A stretch of 64,000 nt of DNA, from assembly GCF_001425905.1 (NCBI RefSeq), contig NZ_LMDY01000016.1, positions 87,625-151,624 on the forward strand. The letters are read 5' to 3'. The position numbers and the translations under genes are program-made. The notes beneath the pieces were generated by a model that searched no databases, was not told the origin of the DNA, and saw nothing but the letters and a program-made list of their open reading frames with translations. Below are positions 1 to 8,414 of this stretch, piece after piece (within the stretch, counting starts at the first letter, position 1; every line of letters starts with the position of its first letter). This DNA comes from Methylibium sp. Root1272 (GTDB lineage Bacteria; Pseudomonadota; Gammaproteobacteria; Burkholderiales; Burkholderiaceae_C).

Positions 1-908
1 CGCTCGACGCGCCGGGCCTCGACCTGCTGGCCGTGATGGTGGGCAGCGAGGGCATGCTGGCGGTGGCGACCGAGATCACCGTCAAGCTGGTCCCGAAGCC
101 GGCCGTGGCGCGCTGCATCGTGGCGAGCTTCGCCGACCTCGAGACGGCCGGCCGGGCGGTCGCGGCGATCATCGCCGCCGGCATCATCCCGGCCGGTCTC
201 GAGATGATGGACAAGCCGATGACCGCTGCGGTCGAGGACTTCGTTCACGCCGGCTACGACCTCGATGCCGCGGCCATCCTGCTGTGCGAGAGCGACGGCA
301 CACCCGAGGAGGTGGAAGAGGAGATCGCGCGCATGGTGGCGGTGATGGAGGGTGCCGGCGCGACGCGCTTCGACATCAGCCGCAGCGAGGCCGAACGGCT
401 GCGGTTCTGGAGCGGGCGCAAGAACGCCTTCCCGGCCAGCGGGCGCATCAGCCCCGACTACCTGTGCATGGATTCGACCATCCCGCGCCGCAAGCTGGCC
501 GAGATGCTGGGCCGCATCGCCGAGATGGGCGTCCGCTACGGCCTGCGCTGCTGCAATGTCTTCCACGCCGGCGACGGCAACCTGCATCCGATGATCCTGT
601 TCGACGCCAACGACCCCGACCAGTTGCACCGCGCCGAGCGCTTCGGCGCCGAGATCCTGGAGACCAGCGTCGATATGGGCGGCAGCATCACCGGGGAGCA
701 TGGCGTGGGCGTCGAGAAGCTCAACTCGATGTGCGTGCAGTTCACGCTGGAGGAACGCGAGCAGATGCTGCGCCTGAAGGAGGCCTTCGATCCCCGCTCG
801 CTGCTCAACCCCGGCAAGGCCATCCCGACGCTGAACCGTTGCGCGGAGTACGGGCGCATGACGGTGAGGGGCGGGCGCCTGCCTTTCGCGGACCTGCCGC
901 GCTTCTGA
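1..908 (+). CDS. glcD: Glycolate oxidase FAD-binding subunit GlcD, 3' part (start lies before the window)
   Basis: This is the C-terminal ~302 residues of the FAD-linked oxidase subunit of glycolate oxidase, which oxidises glycolate to glyoxylate at the membrane with GlcE and GlcF. The frame is open from base 3. Near the visible start it shows the end of the FAD-binding PCMH-type domain (MVGSEGMLAVATEITVKLVP). The FAD-oxidase C-terminal domain follows, with the cluster NVFHAGDGNLHP and the late motif GGSITGEHGVGVEK, both typical of GlcD/lactate dehydrogenase-type flavoproteins. The protein ends LLNPGKAIPT plus a short tail, as expected for GlcD. glcE follows after 2 bases, so the three subunits are clearly one operon. 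The promoter and any glcC regulator lie outside the window. Confidence 0.95.
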   Translation, partial: LDAPGLDLLAVMVGSEGMLAVATEITVKLVPKPAVARCIVASFADLETAGRAVAAIIAAGIIPAGLEMMDKPMTAAVEDFVHAGYDLDAAAILLCESDGTPEEVEEEIARMVAVMEGAGATRFDISRSEAERLRFWSGRKNAFPASGRISPDYLCMDSTIPRRKLAEMLGRIAEMGVRYGLRCCNVFHAGDGNLHPMILFDANDPDQLHRAERFGAEILETSVDMGGSITGEHGVGVEKLNSMCVQFTLEEREQMLRLKEAFDPRSLLNPGKAIPTLNRCAEYGRMTVRGGRLPFADLPRF

Positions 909-910
909 CG

Positions 911-2017
911 ATGGACCCGCTCTCGCCAACCGATGCGGCCGAGCTCCGCCTGGTCGAGCAGGTGCTCGAGGCTCGCAGCGAAGGCCGCTGCCTCGAGGTT
1001 CGCGGCGGCGGCACGAAGCGGTTCTACGGCGGCGAGCCGCGCGGCGATGTGCTGGACCTGCGGGCGCTGTCCGGCGTGCGGAGCTACGAGCCGACCGAAC
1101 TGGTCGTGACGGTGCGCGCCGGCGAACCGCTCGCAAGGCTGGAGGCGCTGCTGGCCGAACGGGGCCAGCACCTCGCCTTCGAGCCGCCGCGCTTCGCGCC
1201 CGGCGGCACCGTGGGCGGCGTGGTCGCCGCCGGACTGAGCGGACCGGGCCGGATCGCGGCGGGTGCGCTGCGCGACCATGTCCTCGGCGTGCGCCTGCTG
1301 AACGGTCGGGGCGAGTGCCTGAGCTTCGGCGGGCAGATGATCAAGAACGTCGCCGGCTACGACGTGTCGCGCCTGATGGCCGGGTCGCTCGGCGTGCTCG
1401 GCGTGCTGCTCGAGGTGTCGCTGAAGGTGCTGCCCCTGCCACCGGCCTCGGTCACGATCAGCCTCGACTGCGCGACGCAGGTCGACGCACTGAGACGGCT
1501 CTCCGTCTGGGCCTCGCAACCCTTGCCGATCGGCGCCACGGCCTGGCACGACGGGCAGCTGTGGGTCCGGCTCGACGGCGCCGCCGCGGCGCTGCGGTCG
1601 GCCCGCGCCGCGTTGGGCGGCGAGGCGCTGGACCCCCGGGCCGGCGCCTCGTGGTGGACCTCGGTGCGCGACCAGACACATCCCTTCTTCGACCTCGATG
1701 CCAACGCGCGGCTCCGTGGCGTGCGGCTCTGGCGCCTGTCGGTGCCGCGAGGCGTGCCGCCGCTCGAGCTGTCCGGCGAGACCTTCGTCGAATGGGGGGG
1801 CGCGCTGCGCTGGCTCCGGTCGAGGGAGCCGATCGCCTGTGTGCGGCAGGCGGTTGCCCGCGTGGGCGGCCACGCCACGCTGATGCGCGGCGACGGCCGG
1901 GAAGCCGGCCCGTTCTCACCGCTCTCGCCGGCGCTGCTGCAACTGCACCGCCGGCTCAAGCAGGCCTTCGATCCGGAACGGCTGTTCAACCCGGGCCGGC
2001 TCTACGAAGGCCTCTGA
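911..2017 (+). CDS. glcE: Glycolate oxidase FAD-binding subunit GlcE
   Basis: Second FAD-binding subunit of glycolate oxidase, 368 residues. The N-terminal half is a PCMH-type FAD-binding domain: LEVRGGGTKRFYGG near residues 28-41 and the FAPGGTVGGVVAAG segment around residue 97 are the usual flavin pyrophosphate contacts. The short C-terminal part ends FDPERLFNPGRLY, the conserved tail of this family. The ATG two bases after the glcD stop gives a protein of normal GlcE length. The open frame continues far upstream inside glcD, but that extension is glcD read in another frame. glcF follows after 7 bases, and translational coupling through the operon is likely. Confidence 0.95.
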   Translation: MDPLSPTDAAELRLVEQVLEARSEGRCLEVRGGGTKRFYGGEPRGDVLDLRALSGVRSYEPTELVVTVRAGEPLARLEALLAERGQHLAFEPPRFAPGGTVGGVVAAGLSGPGRIAAGALRDHVLGVRLLNGRGECLSFGGQMIKNVAGYDVSRLMAGSLGVLGVLLEVSLKVLPLPPASVTISLDCATQVDALRRLSVWASQPLPIGATAWHDGQLWVRLDGAAAALRSARAALGGEALDPRAGASWWTSVRDQTHPFFDLDANARLRGVRLWRLSVPRGVPPLELSGETFVEWGGALRWLRSREPIACVRQAVARVGGHATLMRGDGREAGPFSPLSPALLQLHRRLKQAFDPERLFNPGRLYEGL

Positions 2018-2024
2018 GACCGTC

Positions 2025-3260
2025 ATGCAAATCCAGTTGAGTCCCGAGTTCCACGGCAATCGCGAAGCCGCCGAAGCCGAAGCCATCTTGCGCAGTTGCG
2101 TGCACTGCGGCTTCTGCACGGCCACCTGCCCGACCTACCAGCTCGAGGGCAACGAGCTCGATGGCCCGCGCGGGCGCATCTACCTGATCAAGCAGGTGTT
2201 CGAGGGCGGCGAGGCCAGCCGCAGCACGCAGCGGCACCTGGACCGCTGCCTGACCTGCCGCAACTGCGAAACCACCTGCCCGAGCGGCGTGCGCTACGGC
2301 CGGCTGGTCGACATCGGCCGCCAGGTCGTCGATGCCCGGGTGCAGCGGCCGGTGGCCGAGCGCGCGATCCGCTGGGTGTTGAAGGAGGGCCTGACCTCGC
2401 CGCTGGTCGGGCCGGCCGTGCGCCTGGGGCAGCTGCTGCGGCCGGCGCTGCCCGGGGTGCTGAAGAAGAAGCTGCCGCGGCGTGCGGGCGCGCGGGCGTC
2501 GGACTGGCCTCGCACCGAGCGTGCGCGCAAGGTGATGCTGTTGCAGGGCTGCGTGCAGCCGGCCATGCTGCCGAACATCAACGCCGCGACCGCGCGCGTG
2601 CTCGATGCGGCCGGGCTCCAGACCCTCGTTGCCGCAGAAGCAGGGTGTTGCGGCGCCTTGCGCACACACCTGGGCGATGCCGAAGGCGGGCTGGCGGACA
2701 TGCGTCGCAACATCGACGCATGGTGGCCGGCCATCGAATCCGGCGCCGTGGAGTGCATCGTCGTCAATGCCTCCGGCTGTGGCGCGGTGGTCAAGGAGTA
2801 CGGCGAGGCGCTCGCGCACGAGCCGGCCTATGCCGAGCGGGCCGCCCGGATCAGCGCCCTGGCCAAGGACCTGAGCGAACTGCTGCCCGAGCTGCTGCCG
2901 GCCCTGAAGGACAGGATGTCGCCGCAGGCGGCCGGGCGCAGGATCGCGGTGCACACGCCCTGCACGCTGCAGCATGCCCAGCGCCTGCGCGGCGGCGTCG
3001 AGGCCGCGCTCGTGATGCTCGGCTTCGACGTGACGGCCCCGGCCGGCGACGGGCACCTGTGCTGCGGCTCGGCCGGCGCGTACAGCGTGCTGCAGCCCGG
3101 CATCGCAACGACGCTGCGCGATCGCAAGCTGTCGAGTCTGGGCTCGCAGGAGCCCGACGTGATCGTCTCGGCCAACGTGGGCTGCATCCTGCACCTGCAG
3201 TCCGGCACGGCCGTGCCGGTGCAGCATTGGGTGGAGGTGCTGGATCAGGCTCTCGCCTGA
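2025..3260 (+). CDS. glcF: Glycolate oxidase iron-sulfur subunit GlcF
   Basis: Iron-sulfur subunit (411 residues) that passes electrons from the GlcDE flavins towards quinone. Two ferredoxin-type 4Fe-4S motifs lie near the N-terminus, CVHCGFCTATCP (about residues 25-36) and CLTCRNCETTCP (about 75-86). Two cysteine-rich CCG-type domains follow: a CCGALRTHLG segment near residue 208 and LCCGSAGAYS near residue 345, as in heterodisulfide reductase-like subunits. Length and order fit GlcF. The last 16 bases overlap the 3' end of the convergent sigma-54 activator gene, so the two transcripts are complementary at their ends and no separate terminator fits between them. Confidence 0.95.
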   Translation: MQIQLSPEFHGNREAAEAEAILRSCVHCGFCTATCPTYQLEGNELDGPRGRIYLIKQVFEGGEASRSTQRHLDRCLTCRNCETTCPSGVRYGRLVDIGRQVVDARVQRPVAERAIRWVLKEGLTSPLVGPAVRLGQLLRPALPGVLKKKLPRRAGARASDWPRTERARKVMLLQGCVQPAMLPNINAATARVLDAAGLQTLVAAEAGCCGALRTHLGDAEGGLADMRRNIDAWWPAIESGAVECIVVNASGCGAVVKEYGEALAHEPAYAERAARISALAKDLSELLPELLPALKDRMSPQAAGRRIAVHTPCTLQHAQRLRGGVEAALVMLGFDVTAPAGDGHLCCGSAGAYSVLQPGIATTLRDRKLSSLGSQEPDVIVSANVGCILHLQSGTAVPVQHWVEVLDQALA

Positions 3261-5116
3261 GTCGTCGCGCCCTTCTTGTGCATGCGGTAGACCACCTGCG
3301 TCCGTGTCATGCCGATCAGCCGCGCCGCGGCGGCCATGTTGCCGTTGCAGCGCTGCACCGCTTCCTCGACGAGCTGGGTCTCCAGTTCGTCGAGCCAGGT
3401 GTCGGCCGCCTGCGGGCTCCGCACCGCGCCGCGCAGGCGCAGCACCCGGTCGAGCAGTGTCGCGTCGCCTGACGACTCCGACTGCGGCACGGAGGGCGCC
3501 GGTCCCTCGGCGCCGGCCAGCCGGCCCTGATCGCTGACGGCGAAGGTCGATTTCGCGTTGAACAGCTCATCGCGAAACAGGTGCACGGTATCGATCTGCG
3601 ACTCGTCGCTGGCGGCGATCACGGCCCGTTCGATCATGTTCTGCAACTCGCGCACATTGCCGGGGAAGGTGTAGGTCAGCATCGCGCGCATCGCCCGCTG
3701 CGTGAAGCCGTGGATCTGACGGCCGTAGCGGGCGCCGTAGAGCTTGAGGAAATGCGTCATCAGCAGCGGCACGTCCTCGCTGCGGGCCCGCAGCGGCGGC
3801 AGGTGGATCGGGTAGACGTTGAGCCTGAAGAACAGGTCCTCGCGGAAGCGTCCCTGCCGCACTTCCTCGCGCAGGTCGACGTTGCAGGCCGCCACGACGC
3901 GCAGGTCGAGCGGGATCGGGCGCGTGCCGCCGACCCGCTCGACCTCGCTCTCCTGCAGCGCGCGCAGCAGCTTGCTCTGGGCGACCAGGCTCAGCGAGGA
4001 GATCTCGTCGAGAAACAGCGTGCCCCGATGGGAGCGTTCGAAGCGGCCCGGCCGTGAGGCATGGGCGCCGGTGTAGGCGCCGCGCTCGACGCCGAACAGC
4101 TCGGCTTCGACGAGGTTCTCCGGAATCGCCGCGCAGTTGACGGACACGAAGGGCCCGTCGCGCCGCTCGCTGATCTCGTGCAGCATCTTGGCGAACAGTT
4201 CCTTGCCGACCCCGGACTCGCCGAAGAACAGCACCGTGGCGGTGGTGGTGGCCACCTTGCGCAGCGAATGGCAGGCGGCGTTGAAGCTCGACGACACGCC
4301 CACCATGCGCGGAGCCGCTTCGGCCTCGGCGTCGTGCGCGCCGACGCGCGGGGCGCCGCGCTTCGGCGGAGCCGCGCTCGGGCGCTCGCCGACGAAGCCC
4401 TCGGCCTGCATGTAGCGCAGGTCCTCCTCGACGTTGTCCCAGTCCCTGGCCGCCTTGCCGATCACGCGGCAGACCGACGCACCGGTCGAGCGGCACTCGA
4501 GCTCGCGGAAGATGATCGACGTGCCCAGCAGCGTGGAGACATAGCCGTTCGCGTAGCCGATCGGCAACCAGCAGCCCGCATCGGTGCCGACGCCGAAGGC
4601 GTTGATGTGCTCGTCGTCCTCCAGCGAGTGATGCCAGAAGAACTCGCCGCTGAAGGCGATGCGCTCGGGGTCGTAATCGAAGTGCACCGCCTCGACGCGG
4701 GCCAGGCCCTGCAGGCCGAACAGGCGCGTTCCTGCCAGCAGCTTGCCGACCGGGTCTTCCTTGGGCCAGTGCGAGGCCACGAAGCGCGCATCGCGCATGC
4801 CGGCGATGTAGCCGCTGCGCGTGAGGATGCCGCGCGCCCGCTCGACACCGACGCCCTGGATCAGCTCGCTGCGCAGCGAGCCGAGCGTCTGGTGGTTCAG
4901 CATCACCATGCGTTCGTCGTCGAGCCAGATGCGCCCGGTGTCCGGGTCGAAGGTCAGCCATTCCGCCAGCTCGCGGTGGGTCGGCCGCAACTCCGTGGCC
5001 GACGAGCCGCTGCGGCTGGCCAGGTAGTGCGCGTGGAGAAAGTCGGCGGCGTTCGGTGCAGGTGAAGCATTCATCGGCGTGATCCCGTGCGCATGCGAAT
5101 GGAGAGGATTGCTCAT
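3245..5116 (-). CDS. XylR/DmpR-type sigma-54-dependent transcriptional activator
   Basis: A 623-residue enhancer-binding protein. The N-terminus has an XylR-N-type sensory domain (about residues 50-135) followed by a V4R domain (about 140-225), the arrangement of XylR, DmpR and similar regulators that bind aromatic effectors directly. The AAA+ domain carries Walker A GESGVGKE (299-306), the sigma-54 contact loop GAYTGA (346-351, Tyr for the more usual Phe) and Walker B GTLFLDE (365-371). A Fis-type helix-turn-helix lies near 593-615. The first ATG is preceded by GAGGA; an internal ATG at 5074 is less well placed. The gene is divergent from the Rieske oxygenase gene, whose upstream region has a sigma-54 promoter, so that operon is the likely target. 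The effector is unknown. Confidence 0.93.
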   Translation of the reverse strand: MSNPLHSHAHGITPMNASPAPNAADFLHAHYLASRSGSSATELRPTHRELAEWLTFDPDTGRIWLDDERMVMLNHQTLGSLRSELIQGVGVERARGILTRSGYIAGMRDARFVASHWPKEDPVGKLLAGTRLFGLQGLARVEAVHFDYDPERIAFSGEFFWHHSLEDDEHINAFGVGTDAGCWLPIGYANGYVSTLLGTSIIFRELECRSTGASVCRVIGKAARDWDNVEEDLRYMQAEGFVGERPSAAPPKRGAPRVGAHDAEAEAAPRMVGVSSSFNAACHSLRKVATTTATVLFFGESGVGKELFAKMLHEISERRDGPFVSVNCAAIPENLVEAELFGVERGAYTGAHASRPGRFERSHRGTLFLDEISSLSLVAQSKLLRALQESEVERVGGTRPIPLDLRVVAACNVDLREEVRQGRFREDLFFRLNVYPIHLPPLRARSEDVPLLMTHFLKLYGARYGRQIHGFTQRAMRAMLTYTFPGNVRELQNMIERAVIAASDESQIDTVHLFRDELFNAKSTFAVSDQGRLAGAEGPAPSVPQSESSGDATLLDRVLRLRGAVRSPQAADTWLDELETQLVEEAVQRCNGNMAAAARLIGMTRTQVVYRMHKKGATTQARA

Positions 5117-5130
5117 CGAGTCCTCGATGA
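5113..5130. promoter_or_regulatory. Perfect inverted repeat over the start codon of the sigma-54 activator gene
   Basis: TCATCGAG and CTCGATGA are perfect 8-base arms with a 2-base spacer. The palindrome covers the ATG and the GAGGA ribosome-binding region of the minus-strand activator gene. It could be an operator for autorepression or an RNA hairpin that limits initiation; the sequence alone does not decide. Confidence 0.45.
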
Positions 5131-5191
5131 GTGATGAATTTTGTTCGCTGGTGGCGTGTGCCCCGGGCAGCGCTTTCCACTACGAACGCGC

Positions 5192-5206
5192 TGCTGCGAC
5201 GCAGCA
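5192..5206. promoter_or_regulatory. Candidate upstream activating site for the Rieske-gene sigma-54 promoter
   Basis: TGCTGCG-A-CGCAGCA is a perfect inverted repeat centred about 145 bases upstream of the expected start site of the sigma-54 promoter at 5320-5334. That is within the usual range for enhancer sites of XylR-type proteins. The assignment is positional only; the other candidate site (6459-6491) has a different sequence. Confidence 0.3.
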
Positions 5207-5319
5207 TCCGGTCATCGATGGCAGTGAGCGCCAAGACGCGGCGCCCCATGAAAGAACACCGATCTCGGTGAACGATGCGGTGCAACAGCCGGCACCCCCC
5301 GTGACCGCTTCGCGGCCGA

Positions 5320-5334
5320 TGGCCTGCGCCTTGC
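5320..5334 (+). promoter_or_regulatory. Sigma-54 (-24/-12) promoter for the Rieske oxygenase gene
   Basis: TGGC (5320-5323) and TTGC (5331-5334) are separated by exactly 7 bases, matching the invariant TGGC-N7-TTGC spacing of sigma-54 promoters. Transcription would start near 5346, giving a leader of about 47 bases before the ATG at 5393. The divergent neighbour encodes a sigma-54 activator, which strongly supports the call. Confidence 0.8.
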
Positions 5335-5392
5335 GGTTGCGCTGCCTCGGACGGCCTTCGCGCCGCCGATGGACAGCCAACGAGGAGACGCA

Positions 5393-6445
5393 ATGTTTGT
5401 GAAGAACGCGTGGTACTGCGCGGGGTGGGACAAGGACCTGAGCCTGGGCCGCGATGGCCTGCTGGCGCGGCGTATCGCCGGCGAGTCGCTGGTGCTCTAT
5501 CGCCGGCCCGACGCCACGGTGGTCGCGATGGAGGACCGCTGCTGCCACCGGCACGCCCCGCTGTCGCTGGGGCGCAAAGAGGGCGACTCGATCCGCTGCA
5601 TGTACCACGGCATGAAGTTCGGGCCCGACGGGCGCTGCACCGAGATCCCGGGCATGAGCCGGATCCCCGAGAAGGCCTGCGTGCGCACCTACCCGGTGAC
5701 CGAGCGGGACAACTGGATCTGGGTCTGGATGGGCGAGCCCGCGAAGGCCGATCCGGCGCTGATCTGCGAGGCCATCGGTCCCGGCGACCCGGCCTGGAAC
5801 CTGCGGCTCGGCTACGTCCGCGTCGACACCAACTATCGGCAGGAGATCGCGAACCTGGCCGACCTGAGCCACGTGGCCTGGGTGCACAGCCTCACGCTGG
5901 GCGGATCCGATGCGTGGTCGAACGTCAAGCCGCGCCACGTGCTGGGCGAGCGCGGGATCGACACCACCTACTGCGTGCGCCGGACGCCGGCTCCCAGCTT
6001 CGCCAAGCACCTGTTCCCGGAGGGCGCGCTGTTCGACATCCAGGTGCATGTCCGCATGAGCGTGCCGTGCAACTTCATCCTGCATTTCTCGGTGCACGAG
6101 GTGGGCAGCGCGACGGAGGGGCCGACCAACGGACGCCTGGTGCTCGACACCTTCTCCAGCCAGGCCGTCACGCCGCGCGATGCCCATTCCTGCGACTACT
6201 ACTACTCCTGGGGCTGCAGCCGCGCCACCGACATGCCGGGTCTCACGGACCTGATGCACGAGGCCAACAACGTCGCCTTCCTCGAGGACAAGGTGATGCT
6301 GGAAGGGCAGTACCAGCGGATGCGCGAGCGTCCCGATGCCCCGAGCGTGGACATCGTCCACGACGCCGGGCCCGGCAAGTTGCTGTGGGTGCTGGACAGG
6401 CTGCTCAAGGAGGAAGCGCGTGCGATCGAGATCGTGCCGGCCTGA
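5393..6445 (+). CDS. Rieske non-haem iron oxygenase, alpha (oxygenase) subunit, VanA/phthalate-dioxygenase-like
   Basis: A 350-residue terminal oxygenase of the vanillate demethylase/phthalate dioxygenase type. The Rieske 2Fe-2S ligands read C50-x-H52 and C69-x-x-H72. The catalytic mononuclear iron site shows NLADLSHVAWVH (residues 154-165) with His160 and His165, and Asp299 is the likely third ligand. The ATG at 5393 has GAGGAG 7 bases upstream; an in-frame ATG at 5369 lacks such a site. No reductase or ferredoxin gene is adjacent, so electrons must come from a partner encoded elsewhere. The sigma-54 promoter upstream and the XylR-like activator indicate induction by an aromatic or related hydrophobic compound. 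Substrate and reaction (demethylation or hydroxylation) cannot be read from the sequence. Confidence 0.9.
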   Translation: MFVKNAWYCAGWDKDLSLGRDGLLARRIAGESLVLYRRPDATVVAMEDRCCHRHAPLSLGRKEGDSIRCMYHGMKFGPDGRCTEIPGMSRIPEKACVRTYPVTERDNWIWVWMGEPAKADPALICEAIGPGDPAWNLRLGYVRVDTNYRQEIANLADLSHVAWVHSLTLGGSDAWSNVKPRHVLGERGIDTTYCVRRTPAPSFAKHLFPEGALFDIQVHVRMSVPCNFILHFSVHEVGSATEGPTNGRLVLDTFSSQAVTPRDAHSCDYYYSWGCSRATDMPGLTDLMHEANNVAFLEDKVMLEGQYQRMRERPDAPSVDIVHDAGPGKLLWVLDRLLKEEARAIEIVPA

Positions 6446-6458
6446 GCGACGCGCGCGC

Positions 6459-6491
6459 GGGGCCTCTTCTGTAAATGCAGAGATCGGCCCC
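6459..6491. promoter_or_regulatory. Candidate enhancer (upstream activating) site for the second sigma-54 promoter
   Basis: GGGGCC (6459-6464) and GGCCCC (6486-6491) bracket an inner imperfect repeat (TCTG / CAGA). The site lies about 150 bases upstream of the expected start site of the promoter at 6602-6616, typical for an enhancer. It could instead be a terminator stem for the Rieske gene, but no T-run follows it. Confidence 0.35.
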
Positions 6492-6572
6492 GCGGCGATT
6501 CGACAAATGGCGAAGCGACGAGGGGCTTCGAGAGGCTCGGGTTTTCACTGAAGTTCGGCAGAAGCTCTTTGA

Positions 6573-6585
6573 AATCAAGCGCTTG
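6573..6585 (+). promoter_or_regulatory. IHF-binding consensus between enhancer and sigma-54 promoter
   Basis: AATCAAGCGCTTG fits the IHF consensus WATCAANNNNTTR at every defined position. It lies about 17 bases upstream of the -24 element and downstream of the candidate enhancer, the place where IHF bends DNA in many sigma-54 promoters. The site also contains the palindrome CAAGCGCTTG. Confidence 0.6.
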
Positions 6586-6601
6586 CGATCGCCCTCCGGC
6601 A

Positions 6602-6616
6602 TGGCATCGCGATTGC
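6602..6616 (+). promoter_or_regulatory. Sigma-54 (-24/-12) promoter for the DUF1302-DUF1329-YCF48-MMPL genes
   Basis: TGGCA (6602-6606) and TTGCA (6613-6617) have exactly 7 bases between TGGC and TTGC. Transcription would start near 6628, upstream of the ATG at 6694. The spacing and sequence match the first sigma-54 promoter at 5320, so both units probably answer to the same activator. Confidence 0.8.
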
Positions 6617-6693
6617 AATCCACGCCCTCACGCACCGGACGAAGTGCGGCGGTGATGCGTCAGTCAACAACACCCATCGACAACGGAGACAAG

Positions 6694-8403
6694 ATGAGAA
6701 AGAAATCGACATCGGCCTTTCGGCGGTCGTGCGCGGCGTCGCGCGCGCTGTGCACGCGCTGCACCGCCGCGGCGGTCCTGGCCCTGCCGTTCGGCCTGCC
6801 GGGCGGCGCGGCGCACGCCTTCGAGATCCGGACCGACAACCCGGACCTCAAGCTGCGCTGGGACAACACCTTCAAGTACAGCAATGCGTTTCGCGTCAAG
6901 AGCCAGTCCGAGCGGCTGCTCCAGGACGTGAACCTCGACGACGGCGATCGCAACTTCGACAAGGGGCTGATCTCGAACCGTCTCGACCTGCTGTCGGAGG
7001 TCGACGTCGGCTGGAAGAGCCTGGGCTTCCGCGCCAGCGGGGCCGCGTGGTACGACAGCGTCTACAACCGCCGCAACGACCACGACTCGCCGGCCTCGGC
7101 CAATTCCACCAGCGTCGGCTACAACCGCTTCACCGATGCCACGCGCGAACTGCACGGGCGCAAGGCCGAGGTGCTCGACTTCTTCGCCTTCGGAAAGGCC
7201 GACCTCGGCTCGATGCCGCTGACGGTGCGCCTCGGGCGCCACACGCTGATCTACGGCGAGAGCCTGTTCTTCGGTTCGAACGGCATCGCGGCCGCGCAGG
7301 GTCCGGTCGACCTGGTCAAGCTGCTCACCGTGCCGAGCTCGCAGTTCAAGGAGATCCTGCGGCCGGTGGAGCAGGTCTCCGGCGTGCTGCAGATCAATCC
7401 GCAGATGACGCTGGGCGCGTACTACCAGTTCAAGTTCCGCGAGAGCATCATCCCGGCGGCCGGCAGCTACCTCAGCGCCTTCGATTTCGTCGGCGACGGC
7501 TCCGAGCGCTTCATCGTCGGCGCGCCGATCACGCCCGGCGGTGGCGCGGCGGCGTTCTGGCGCGGCCCCGACGTCGAGGCCAGCAATTCGGGGCAGGGCG
7601 GCCTGCAGTTCCGCTGGGCCCCGGCGGGCAGCGAATGGGAGTTCGGCGTCTACGCCGCGCGCTATCACGACAAGGGGGCGGCGCTGTACCTCACGCCGTC
7701 GGCCGCGCCCGACGTGGTGAGCGGCCGGGTCGGCGCGATCCAGCAGGTCTATCACGAGGGCATCAAGACCTACGGCGCCAGCGCGACGACCTCGATCGGC
7801 CAGCTCAACCTGGCCTTCGAGGGCTCGATCCGCCGCAACGCCTCGCTGGTGAGCGACCCGCAGGTGGTGCTGCCGGGGGTGCTGGCCGACAACGATGCCC
7901 GTCCGCTCTACGCCGTCGGCAACACGGCGCATGCGCAGGTGTCCGGCATCTACGTGCTGTCGGAGACGCGGCTGTGGGATGCGGGCGCCTTCCTCGGCGA
8001 GGTGGCGTGGAACCGCCGGCTCAGCATCGACAAGAACCCGGGGGCGCTCGATCCCAACACCACGCGCGACGCCGCGGCGCTGCGCTTCATCTTCGAGCCC
8101 TCGTACTTCCAGGTGGTCGACGGCATCGACCTCTCGCTGCCGATCGGCGTGGGCTACAACTTCTACGGGCGTTCGTCGGCGATCTTCAACTTCAACGGCG
8201 GCAGCTCCAAGGGCGGCGACTTCTCGATCGGCGTGAAGGCGACCTACCGCACCGTCTGGCAGGCCGGCCTCACCTACACCGGCTACTACGGCGGCGAGGA
8301 CACCTTCCTCACGCCGGCCAACTCGCCCACGCCGGTGCTGTCCTACAAGCAGTTCTACAAGGACCGCAACTTCATTTCCTTCTCGCTGCAGCGTGCCCTT
8401 TGA
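6694..8403 (+). CDS. DUF1302 family outer-membrane protein
   Basis: A 569-residue protein with an N-terminal signal sequence (basic start, hydrophobic stretch, cleavage near AHA-FE around residue 42). The mature part begins FEIRTDNPDLKLRWDNTFKYS and is rich in alternating aromatic strands, as in predicted outer-membrane beta barrels of the DUF1302 family; it ends in FSLQRAL. The ATG at 6694 is preceded by GGAGA. The frame is open further upstream, but that part covers the promoter. DUF1302 genes recur beside DUF1329, YCF48-like and MMPL genes, often next to degradation genes for hydrophobic compounds; the exact role, probably uptake or export across the outer membrane, is not established. It begins a four-gene unit. 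Confidence 0.85.
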   Translation: MRKKSTSAFRRSCAASRALCTRCTAAAVLALPFGLPGGAAHAFEIRTDNPDLKLRWDNTFKYSNAFRVKSQSERLLQDVNLDDGDRNFDKGLISNRLDLLSEVDVGWKSLGFRASGAAWYDSVYNRRNDHDSPASANSTSVGYNRFTDATRELHGRKAEVLDFFAFGKADLGSMPLTVRLGRHTLIYGESLFFGSNGIAAAQGPVDLVKLLTVPSSQFKEILRPVEQVSGVLQINPQMTLGAYYQFKFRESIIPAAGSYLSAFDFVGDGSERFIVGAPITPGGGAAAFWRGPDVEASNSGQGGLQFRWAPAGSEWEFGVYAARYHDKGAALYLTPSAAPDVVSGRVGAIQQVYHEGIKTYGASATTSIGQLNLAFEGSIRRNASLVSDPQVVLPGVLADNDARPLYAVGNTAHAQVSGIYVLSETRLWDAGAFLGEVAWNRRLSIDKNPGALDPNTTRDAAALRFIFEPSYFQVVDGIDLSLPIGVGYNFYGRSSAIFNFNGGSSKGGDFSIGVKATYRTVWQAGLTYTGYYGGEDTFLTPANSPTPVLSYKQFYKDRNFISFSLQRAL

Positions 8404-8414
8404 TGGAGACCGGC

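Noticed and set aside
5410-6474. Alternative frame over the Rieske gene (354 codons)
   Set aside because: Arg/Gly/Pro-rich shadow; the Rieske and iron-site motifs are in the other frame.
6475-6693. N-terminal extension of the DUF1302 protein
   Set aside because: The extension covers the sigma-54 promoter and IHF site and would place the signal peptide 73 residues inside the protein.
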